A stretch of 21,367 bases of DNA from an uncultured Eubacteriales bacterium. Lineage in GTDB: Bacteria; Bacillota; Clostridia; Oscillospirales; Butyricicoccaceae. A program made the position numbers and the translations under genes. Position 1 is the stretch's first letter. Every line of letters begins with the position of its first letter. Location: contig CAJUIK010000009.1 in the NCBI GenBank assembly GCA_910585875.1, positions 28,485 to 49,851 of the forward strand. Reading direction: 5' to 3'. The notes under the pieces were generated by a model, which was not told where the DNA came from, did no database searches, and saw only the letters and a program-made list of their open reading frames with translations. Shown in pieces: positions 1 to 5,706 of the stretch.

Positions 1-127
1 GCTCCAGCAGCGCCGGCAGGTCCAGTGGGGCCTGTAGGCCCGGCGGGGCCCATAGGTCCAGTGGGGCCTGTGGCTCCAGCAGCGCCGGCAGGTCCAGTGG
101 GGCCTGTAGGCCCGGCGGGGCCCATAG
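1..127. repeat. 72-bp-period DNA repeat inside the collagen-like gene
   Basis: Bases 1-55 and 73-127 are identical, giving a perfect 55-base match at a period of 72 bases (24 codons, eight Gly-X-Y triplets). A further shared block starting CCCATAGCGCCGG occurs at 121 and 238. Such nucleotide-level identity points to recent duplication or slippage and predicts variation in repeat number between strains. Confidence 0.8.
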
Positions 128-392
128 CGCCGGTAGCGCCTGTGGCGCCAGTAGCGCCGGCGGGACCCATGGGACCCATAGGCCCGGTGGGGCCGACAGG
201 TCCTGCGGCTCCGGTAGCGCCAGCGGGCCCGGCAGGCCCCATAGCGCCGGTAGCGCCTGTGGCTCCGGTAGGCCCGGCAGGGCCCATAGGTCCGATGGGG
301 CCCATAGGTCCAGTGGGGCCGGGGATATAACAAGTGGCAATACAGCATCCGCAGTTGGCGGGCCGTTCAAAATCTGGATTCAAGCAGTTCAT
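1..392 (-). CDS. Collagen-like (Gly-X-Y) surface protein, C-terminus beyond the left edge
   Basis: Read on the minus strand from an ATG at 392-390, preceded by a GGAGGG ribosome binding site 5 bases upstream. About 130 codons are visible with no stop before the window edge. The first 24 residues are Cys-rich (Cys at 3, 14, 16, 17 and 21) and end in CYIP. From residue 25 the protein is an unbroken series of about 35 Gly-X-Y triplets, mainly GPT, GPM, GPA, GAT and GAA. Thr- and Ala-rich triplets are typical of bacterial collagen-like proteins, including BclA-type spore-surface glycoproteins; Thr in the Y position is often glycosylated there. The N-terminal Cys cluster could crosslink or anchor the protein, which is inference. 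A globular C-terminal domain is expected outside the window. The opposite strand is also open (25-330), but encodes an implausible Pro/Val/Ala repeat with no ribosome binding site. The strand and family are secure; a spore or exosporium role is not shown. Confidence 0.85.
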   Translation of the reverse strand, partial: MNCLNPDFERPANCGCCIATCYIPGPTGPMGPIGPMGPAGPTGATGATGAMGPAGPAGATGAAGPVGPTGPMGPMGPAGATGATGATGAMGPAGPTGPTGPAGAAGATGPTGPMGPAGPTGPTGPAGAAG

Positions 393-589
393 AACATCCC
401 TCCACCATCATGGTATGTGCCGTCGGCTCTCCACGTGTTTTGCCTCTATCCTTTGGCCGCCGAATCTGTTCAAAATCGTCTGTGAATCTCGGTATTTTTC
501 GTCTAAAACAGAAAAAATATTAAAAAATTCGAAAAAATAAAAAATTTTCGCAATTTACAAAGCAATTTTCGAAAAAAGGAGGGAATCTT
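393..589. other. AT-rich intergenic region between divergent genes
   Basis: This stretch separates the minus-strand collagen-like gene from the plus-strand peptidase region. Bases 490-576 are very AT-rich with runs of A and T and two copies of TTCGAAAAAA (near 528 and 568), which could act as an UP-element for the promoter at 590. For the minus-strand gene I could not settle on a promoter: a TTGAAC with a 17-base spacer to GATAGA lies at about 440-470, but its -10 is poor. No convincing gene is seen. Confidence 0.4.
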
Positions 590-619
590 TTGCCAATTCT
601 GGAATATCCATGGTATTAT
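590..619 (+). promoter_or_regulatory. Sigma-A-type promoter with extended -10 upstream of the S41 gene
   Basis: TTGCCA (590-595), an 18-base spacer, then TATTAT (614-619) preceded by TG at 611-612. Transcription would start near 626, about 68 bases before the ATG at 694. It sits just downstream of a strongly AT-rich stretch. Confidence 0.5.
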
Positions 620-676
620 ATTGCTGACTCGAATCGAGTTTATAGGAGCTTTTTGAGTGCAGAATTGGAGAAATAA
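590..676 (+). CDS. Possible 28-residue leader ORF (TTG start)
   Basis: A near-perfect AAAGGAGGG (575-583) is followed 6 bases later by TTG at 590. The frame stays open for 28 codons to TAA at 674-676, 17 bases before the S41 gene. The predicted peptide begins PILEYPWYY and ends SAELEK. The same TTG also serves as the -35 of the promoter proposed here. If that promoter is real, the ORF would not be transcribed from it and the ribosome-binding-like sequence is coincidental. I do not recognise the peptide. The two readings compete. Confidence 0.2.
   Translation: MPILEYPWYYIADSNRVYRSFLSAELEK
627..639. promoter_or_regulatory. Perfect 13-bp palindrome at the predicted +1, possible operator
   Basis: ACTCGA-A-TCGAGT is a perfect 6+1+6 dyad starting about 8 bases after the -10 element, where a bound repressor would block initiation. 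The regulator is unknown; no candidate lies immediately adjacent. Confidence 0.35.
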
Positions 677-693
677 CGAAAGGAAGGATTGAG

Positions 694-1971
694 ATGAAGG
701 GCAAAAGGGGCAAGTGGATCGCCGGAGTTTTGGCGGTCTGTCTGATGATAGGCGCGGGAGGCTTCTGACTGCTGAACCGGGAGAAGGGGCCCCGGCTGGA
801 TGTGATTTCTCGGAAAGACGCCTTGGAGGATTACGATTATCTGTGGGAGACGCTGGAGGAGAATTACCCCTTCTTCGGCGTGGCCGAGAGGAAGTATGGG
901 CTGGATGTCCAGCAGCTGAAGCAGGAGTATCGCCAGCAAATTGAAGGCATGGGGAAAAAGATTGATTTTCTGGAATTCTATCATTTGATGGAGGACTGTG
1001 TGGGATGGTTTAACGGATTAGGGCATTTGACTATATATTCGCCTCAATCATATCAATATCATATGGCGGGAAAAGAGTATCTATCTCAATATGCTTTGGG
1101 CAACTGGCAGTTTGAGAATTATTTAGAGAATTCAAAAGTACAAGAAAGATATGAATTTTTGGAAAGCAAAGAGCCGTCTTTTTGGAGCGAACAGCCACAG
1201 AGCGAGCGTTTGATATTGAATCGTCTCCAAGATGATATTGCTTATATGGCGATCAATCAGTTTGATGGGCAATATATTCAGCAAGACCGAGAAAAGATCT
1301 TAAATTTTTTTCGGGAAAACGCAGATGTCCCCTATTTAATTATTGATATACAAGACAACGGCGGCGGATCCAGCGAATATTGGTCGGAAAATATTGTGAC
1401 GCCGAATATCGCAAAACAGAAAGTTTCACCGCAGCTTTTCATCACGCCATATGGCGAAAAATCGCAAAAACAATTAAACCTGAGTTTGGAAGCGGGAGGG
1501 AAATCCGAGGAAGATTTCAACTCTCAGCTGGAAACTCTGAAAAAGTTTCCTAAGATACAGTTGGGTGCTTTGCTTCCAGGCTGGCGTTGGATAGAAGATG
1601 AAGGTTACGTTGTTTCTCCGCAGGCAGATGAAGCGATCTATAAGGGGAAAATCTTTCTCTTGGCAAATAGTAAAACCGGCTCTGCAGCGGATGGATTTGC
1701 GTATTTTTGTAAAGAGACAGGGTTTGCTACCATATTAGGCCGGGAGAATACCCGTGGAGATGGCCCGGGCGGCGATTTTGTGATGGATAAAATGCCCCAT
1801 TCCAACCTGCTATTCCGCTATCGCCCTGTGTTGGCCCTGGACATGGAAGGCGCGGCTCTGGAGGAATTCGGCGTGGCGCCAGATGTGCTGTTGCCCACTC
1901 GGGCGAAGAATAGCAACGACAAGATTTCGCCGTTGGCGGCCTGTTTGAGCTATATTGACGGGTTAGAATAA
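694..1971 (+). pseudogene. S41-family (C-terminal processing) peptidase, interrupted by an in-frame TGA
   Basis: From ATG 694 (ribosome binding site AGGAAGG) the frame encodes a positively charged then hydrophobic N-terminus, a typical signal or membrane anchor, and hits TGA at 766-768 (codon 25). The same frame continues to TAA at 1971. The rest has S41 features: DNGGG near codon 222, and KTGSAADG near codons 327-334, where the Ser is the expected nucleophile, followed by a GDGPGG segment. The family cleaves extracytoplasmic proteins or peptides, so loss of the export signal should inactivate it. A restart at GTG 802 would give 389 residues without a signal, but I see no good ribosome binding site. 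TGA is the normal stop of several neighbours, so readthrough is not general. Bases about 1000-1730 are AT-rich, unlike the ends. A sequencing error at one base (for example TGG to TGA) is possible. Confidence 0.7.
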
Positions 1972-2007
1972 GCGCCGCCGGCAGCCGAGGAACCGCCAAT
2001 CTCTGTA

Positions 2008-2036
2008 TTGAAAAACCGCAGGGGATATGGTATCAT
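2008..2036 (+). promoter_or_regulatory. Sigma-A-type promoter of the chemoreceptor gene
   Basis: TTGAAA (2008-2013), 17-base spacer, TATCAT (2031-2036). Initiation near 2043 leaves a leader of about 65 bases containing a small hairpin, TTTCGC-GGAG-GCGAAA (2064-2079). No sigma-D-like motif was seen. Confidence 0.6.
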
Positions 2037-2109
2037 TATCGTAATGTTTTCGCGTCGCGGCGGTTTCGCGGAGGCGAAAGCATCTTCAAACAGAGAGGAT
2101 GATAGGCTG

Positions 2110-3762
2110 ATGCGGAAAAGTATCAAACAAATGGTGGGAATCCGGGTGATCGCGGCGTTGGTTTCTGTGCTGCTGTTCAGCGTGATGATGACGGTGAGCA
2201 TTATGCGGGTCGATCGCACCCAAGAATCCAGCGCCCAGGCCAGCGCATTGCTGGATAAGAGCCAGAAAGCGGAAACCGCCCACTATAAATGGTCCAGCAA
2301 TTTGAGCAACGCCCTGTATGCCGGCACAGAGTTTACCGGCAGCATGGATCCGACTACCTGCGTCTTGGGTCAGTGGCTCTATGGCGAGGCGGGCACAGAA
2401 GACGAGAAAATTTTGCAGCTGCGGAATGAGATTGAACCGCTGCACAAAGAGCTGCATGAATCGGCGTCCTATGTTTTAAATTTGGCAGAGAGCAGCCCGC
2501 GTCAGGCTCAGGAATATTATCATGAAACGATTCAGAGCAATCTGGGCGTTTTGGTCGGCCTTTTGGACGAGGTTGTGGACCGGGGAACGGCGTTAAATGA
2601 GGAAAGCGCCGCCGTCATGCGGAAGACGATTTTCGTCATGCACGCCACTTCGATTATCGGCTTGTCTCTGGAGTTGATCTGCCTGGTCAGCTTGGTGCTC
2701 TATGTGCTGAAAAACGTGATCCGGCCGATGCTCCATATCACTGAAAAGGTTCAGCCTCTCCAGCAGGGTTTGCTGGATATGCAGCTGAATTACAGCGCTG
2801 ACAACGAGCTGGGCGACCTGGCCCGCACCTTGGAGACATCCGTCCAGCTGATTCACAGCTATATCGAAGATATCAACCGCATTATGGGCCAGCTTTCTGA
2901 GGGGAATTTCGATGTTTCCACCTCCGCCGCCTATATCGGCGATTTCAGCTCCATCGCCCAATCCATCAACAGCTTTACCGACGTGCTTTCCCAGGCGATG
3001 GGCAACATCCAGCAGGCCGAAGGCCGGGTTTCGGAAAATGCGGAGCAGCTTTCCAGCGGCGCGCAGGCTCTGGCCCAAGGCGCCACAGAGCAGGCCAGCG
3101 CGGTGGAAGAATTATACGCCACGCTGGACGAACTCTCGAAGAGCGCTCAGCAGAACGTGAAAGCGGCCTCCGACGCCCAGGAAAACGCCCGCCTGACAGG
3201 CCAGCAGGTGACGATCAGCGGCCAGCAGATGGAACAGATGGTGGCCGCTATGACGGATATTACCCAGGCCTCTCAGCAGATTGACAAGATCATCGCCACC
3301 ATTGAAAATATCGCGTTCCAGACCAACATTCTGGCGCTGAACGCCGCTGTGGAAGCGGCCCGGGCCGGCTCGGCGGGCAAGGGCTTCGCCGTGGTTTCCG
3401 ACGAGGTCCGCAGTTTGGCGGCTCAGTCTGATCAAGCGGCCAAGGCCACCAAAGAGCTGATTGAAAACGCCGTTCAGGCCACAGAAAAGGGAAGCCGCAT
3501 CGTCAACGAGGTTTCCGAGACGCTGCAAAAGACCCTGTCGCTGGTCACCAAATCCAACGAAGCCATCGGCTCCATCGCCGAGGCCGTCCAAGGCGAGGCC
3601 CTGTCCATCAGCCAGGTGACGGAGGGCATCGGCCAGATTTCCGCCGTGGTGCAGACCAATTCCGCCAGTAGCGAGGAATCCGCTGCCGTCAGCTCCGAGC
3701 TCTTTGAGCAGGTCAATATGCTGAGAGAGCAGACCAGAAGATTCCATTTGAAAAATCAATAA
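2110..3762 (+). CDS. Methyl-accepting chemotaxis protein with an extracytoplasmic CZB-like sensor
   Basis: A 550-residue chemoreceptor. The start is ATG 2110 because the first transmembrane helix (about residues 9-32) then lies at the normal place. The open frame reaches back to TTG 2008, but that codon is part of the promoter -35. Residues 33-172 form the outside domain, with HYKW (His58, Trp61), CVLGQW (Cys84, Trp89) and HKELH (His112, His116). This matches the three-His/one-Cys layout of chemoreceptor zinc-binding (CZB) domains, which are usually cytoplasmic. A second helix spans about 175-200, followed by HAMP (about 201-255) and the coiled-coil signalling domain. The signalling tip lies near 400-440, with FQTNILALNAAVEAARAG and GKGFAVVSDEVRSLA. 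It should control CheA/CheW. No CheR-tethering pentapeptide is seen at the C-terminus (HLKNQ). No other che or flagellar genes are nearby. Confidence 0.93.
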   Translation: MRKSIKQMVGIRVIAALVSVLLFSVMMTVSIMRVDRTQESSAQASALLDKSQKAETAHYKWSSNLSNALYAGTEFTGSMDPTTCVLGQWLYGEAGTEDEKILQLRNEIEPLHKELHESASYVLNLAESSPRQAQEYYHETIQSNLGVLVGLLDEVVDRGTALNEESAAVMRKTIFVMHATSIIGLSLELICLVSLVLYVLKNVIRPMLHITEKVQPLQQGLLDMQLNYSADNELGDLARTLETSVQLIHSYIEDINRIMGQLSEGNFDVSTSAAYIGDFSSIAQSINSFTDVLSQAMGNIQQAEGRVSENAEQLSSGAQALAQGATEQASAVEELYATLDELSKSAQQNVKAASDAQENARLTGQQVTISGQQMEQMVAAMTDITQASQQIDKIIATIENIAFQTNILALNAAVEAARAGSAGKGFAVVSDEVRSLAAQSDQAAKATKELIENAVQATEKGSRIVNEVSETLQKTLSLVTKSNEAIGSIAEAVQGEALSISQVTEGIGQISAVVQTNSASSEESAAVSSELFEQVNMLREQTRRFHLKNQ

Positions 3763-3776
3763 CAGGAAGACCAATC

Positions 3777-3819
3777 AAAGAGCCGGGCCGCGCTTTTCCA
3801 AGAGTCCGGCTCTTTGTTT
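3777..3819 (+). terminator. Intrinsic terminator after the chemoreceptor
   Basis: AAAGAGCCGG (3777-3786) pairs perfectly with CCGGCTCTTT (3806-3815) across a 19-base loop, followed by GTTTG. It lies 14 bases after the stop codon. Confidence 0.75.
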
Positions 3820-4004
3820 GGGGGACCTGCCGGCCGGGGCTTTTCGAGATTGATAGACCGACTGAGTGCCGGCGCGATTGTTTGCTGCGCCGCATTCCAA
3901 ACCTCCAATTTTATCGACGCGGACCCGAAAGAGGTTTTCCGCCAGATGTTTGGGGAGAAATTTGGAAAGGGCAAAAAGAAATAGGGGTGCGAAAGGAGAA
4001 CGGT

Positions 4005-4769
4005 ATGTTTCTTGAACATGATTTTCCAGTGTTGGAATTTGACCAGAGCGAGGAGGCAAAGATCAATCCCTCCCACTTTGTAACAAAGAAATTCGAGACG
4101 GATAAGCTGATTATCACCTTTTTCCCAGAGGTTTTAGAGAAGCTGGCGGCTGGCGGCCGAATTACAGAAGAGCGGACGATTGCCGGCGAAAACCCCATTG
4201 TGATCTATCAGTTTACAGATCGGCCCGATATCTTGCTGACGCTTGGGCAGATTGGCTGCCCTGCTTGCGCGGGAAACCTGGATCTATTTCACGCGATGGG
4301 CATTTCCAAAGCGATGTTCTGCGGCGGCGGAGGCGTGTTGGATGAGGAAATCCGAGTTGGACAAATTTTGGTGGTCCAAGGGGCTATCCGGGACGAAGGG
4401 TTTTCCTATCAGTATGTAGAGCCTTCTCGGACGATTGACGCGAATCCAGACACAGTAAGCGCGATTTGCCGCTATTTGGATGAACGGGAGGTTTCCCATC
4501 TCTGCGGATTGACCTGGACCACAGACGCGATTTTCCGGGAAACCCCGGAACGAATCCGCAGGCGGAAAGAAGAAGGGGCAAAAATTGTGGAAATGGAGCA
4601 GTCTGGGTGCATTGCCGTGGCCCAGAGCAGAGGCTTTTCCTATGGCGCGCTGATTTATGGCGGAGACGACCTTTCGGGGGAGGAATGGAGCGACAGAGGC
4701 TGGCGCAGCCGGGAGGGCGTCCGTTATGACTTGGTAACGCTGTGCAAGGAGCTGGTTGAGCTCATTTGA
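4005..4769 (+). CDS. Nucleoside phosphorylase family protein (uridine/purine phosphorylase-like)
   Basis: A 254-residue protein of the PNP/UDP phosphorylase superfamily, which cleaves the glycosidic bond of nucleosides with phosphate (or water in the nucleosidase branches). ATG 4005 was chosen because of GAAAGGAG seven bases upstream; the frame is open further upstream to 3882, but without support. Visible family elements are GQIGCPACAG (81-90), the CGGGGVLDEEIRVGQ segment (106-120), the EMEQSG motif (Glu196-Met197-Glu198) that contacts the ribose hydroxyls, and YGGDD (218-222), where an Asp commonly acts on the base. The Cys-rich QIGCPACAG stretch is less usual. The substrate cannot be assigned. 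It stands alone between two terminators. I saw no convincing promoter in the 185 bases upstream. Confidence 0.85.
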   Translation: MFLEHDFPVLEFDQSEEAKINPSHFVTKKFETDKLIITFFPEVLEKLAAGGRITEERTIAGENPIVIYQFTDRPDILLTLGQIGCPACAGNLDLFHAMGISKAMFCGGGGVLDEEIRVGQILVVQGAIRDEGFSYQYVEPSRTIDANPDTVSAICRYLDEREVSHLCGLTWTTDAIFRETPERIRRRKEEGAKIVEMEQSGCIAVAQSRGFSYGALIYGGDDLSGEEWSDRGWRSREGVRYDLVTLCKELVELI

Positions 4770-4783
4770 CTTCCGGCGGGCAA

Positions 4784-4828
4784 ATACAAACAGGCGGCCG
4801 TCCCTGCTAGGTAGCCGCCTGTTTGTAT
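4784..4828. terminator. Long 15-bp inverted repeat after the phosphorylase gene
   Basis: ATACAAACAGGCGGC (4784-4798) pairs perfectly with 4814-4828 across a 15-base loop. It begins 14 bases after the stop codon and ends just before the next promoter. On the plus strand the following bases are CGTTGCTTG, so the U-tract is weak. The stem itself has a U-rich end (GTTTGTAT), and termination is the likeliest role. Confidence 0.6.
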
Positions 4829-4834
4829 CGTTGC

Positions 4835-4863
4835 TTGACAAGGAGGCCGGAGAGGGATATAAT
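4835..4863 (+). promoter_or_regulatory. Perfect consensus sigma-A promoter for the TPP riboswitch operon
   Basis: TTGACA (4835-4840), exactly 17 bases, TATAAT (4858-4863). Both hexamers match consensus fully. A strong promoter followed by an attenuating riboswitch is a common arrangement. The start would be near 4870. Confidence 0.9.
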
Positions 4864-4879
4864 GAAAATCGCTCAAAGG

Positions 4880-4982
4880 GGACTTTGGGCAGGGGCGCTG
4901 GGCGGATGCCCGGCTGAGACAAAACCTAAACCGGTTTTGAACCCTTGAACTTGATCCGGGTAATGCCGGCGTAAGGAAAAAG
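4880..4982 (+). promoter_or_regulatory. TPP riboswitch (THI element) aptamer
   Basis: The conserved THI-box landmarks occur in order. AGGGGCGCT (4891-4899) is followed by a stem GCTGGGC-GGAT-GCCCGGC. Then come CTGAGA (4914-4919), an optional AAAACC/GGTTTT stem, and ACCCTTGAAC-TTGATC (from 4941). The 3' part is CCGGGTAATGCCGGCGTAAGGAAAA. This RNA binds thiamine pyrophosphate and normally switches off the genes downstream. The exact ends of the outer P1 stem are approximate. Confidence 0.95.
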
Positions 4983-5001
4983 AAAATGATTGTATTTATT
5001 T

Positions 5002-5042
5002 TCCGTACCGCATTACTTTTGGAATGCCGTGCGGATTTTTTT
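5002..5042 (+). terminator. Riboswitch expression-platform terminator
   Basis: TCCGTACCGCATT (5002-5014) pairs with AATGCCGTGCGGA (5023-5035) with one mismatch and one wobble, followed directly by seven T (5036-5042). The upstream GGAAAA (4975-4980) can pair with TTTTCC (4999-5004), which overlaps the left arm, so an alternative antiterminator is plausible. Control is therefore by transcription attenuation. Confidence 0.9.
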
Positions 5043-5084
5043 ATGCCCTGAGAAGGGGCGGGGCGGAGGAAACCGCAGGCTCCC

Positions 5085-5121
5085 GCCGGGAAACCGGCCA
5101 AAACTTGCCGCCTCAGGCGGC
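5085..5121 (+). other. Two small hairpins in the thiT leader
   Basis: After the attenuator come GCCGG-GAAA-CCGGC (5085-5098, a GNRA-type tetraloop) and GCCGCC-TCA-GGCGGC (5107-5121). The second ends 4 bases before the GGAG (5126-5129) of the thiT ribosome binding site. They may stabilise the read-through transcript or tune translation; no function is shown. Confidence 0.4.
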
Positions 5122-5140
5122 GGAATGGAGTGATTGCGCA

Positions 5141-5701
5141 ATGTCCAACCAAAGCATTTCGGCGGGTTCCAGCCGCCAAAAAACCAAAATCCTGTGCGAG
5201 GGCGCCGTGATGGTCGCCGCCGCCGTGGCCTTGAGCTACCTAAAAATTCAGTTTTTACAGGCCGGATCCATCAATTTCGCCATGATTCCCGTGATCATCT
5301 TTGCGGTGCGCTGGGGTCTGGGCTGGGGCGTGGCGGCCGGCGCCGCCTACGGCACCCTGAAATTTTTCTTGGCCGGCGGAGTCGCTATCAACTTGGCCTC
5401 CATGCTTCTGGATTATACCGTGGCTTACGCCATGGTGGGCGTGGCCGGCCTGTGCAAAGGCCGCAAATGGGGGTTCCCCTTGGGCGCTTTTGCGGGCTGT
5501 CTGGCCCGGTTTGTCGTCCATTTTATCACCGGCATCACCATCTATAAGATTTTGGTCCCCACCGAGGTGATGGGCATGACCGTCAGCAACCCCTATCTCT
5601 TCTCTGTGCTGTACAACATCTCCTATATGGGCCCCAACACGGTGATTTCCGTCGCGACGTGCTTGCTGCTGGATAAGCCGCTGAAGCGGCTGCCCCAATA
5701 A
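5141..5701 (+). CDS. thiT: Thiamine ECF transporter S component ThiT
   Basis: A 186-residue, very hydrophobic protein with about six membrane segments, the usual size for ThiT. The family binds thiamine at the outer face and works with the shared ECF module (EcfA, EcfA', EcfT), which is not encoded here. Recognisable parts are GSINFAMIP (42-50), a short Gly-rich GWGVAAGAAYG turn, LLDYTVAYAMVGVAGL (89-104) and HFITG (127-131). His127, Gly131 and Tyr135 fall where Lactococcus ThiT has His125, Gly129 and Trp133 at its thiamine site, by my recollection of that structure; the Trp would be Tyr here. The TPP riboswitch just upstream independently supports the assignment. The start is ATG 5141, with GGAG 11 bases upstream. 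An in-frame extension to 5024 would overlap the attenuator and is rejected. Confidence 0.93.
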   Translation: MSNQSISAGSSRQKTKILCEGAVMVAAAVALSYLKIQFLQAGSINFAMIPVIIFAVRWGLGWGVAAGAAYGTLKFFLAGGVAINLASMLLDYTVAYAMVGVAGLCKGRKWGFPLGAFAGCLARFVVHFITGITIYKILVPTEVMGMTVSNPYLFSVLYNISYMGPNTVISVATCLLLDKPLKRLPQ

Positions 5702-5706
5702 AAAAC

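Noticed and set aside
25..330. Plus-strand 101-codon frame rich in Gly-Pro-Val/Ala-Pro
   Set aside because: Antisense of the collagen-like gene: no ribosome binding site, and the minus strand has a clear start and regular Gly-X-Y triplets.
400..425. Possible sporulation sigma-E -10 (CATACCAT on minus) for the collagen-like gene
   Set aside because: Seven of eight matches, but it lies so close to the ribosome binding site that transcription would start inside it, and no matching -35 is seen.
334..540. Plus-strand 68-codon frame
   Set aside because: Overlaps the start of the collagen-like gene and the AT-rich upstream region; no ribosome binding site and no recognisable domain.
2008..2109. 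Extended N-terminus of the chemoreceptor from TTG 2008
   Set aside because: The codon is the -35 of a good promoter, and the extension would put 34 unrelated residues before the first membrane helix.
3882..4004. Upstream in-frame extension of the nucleoside phosphorylase
   Set aside because: GAAAGGAG in front of ATG 4005 fits the family start; the extension has no ribosome binding site.
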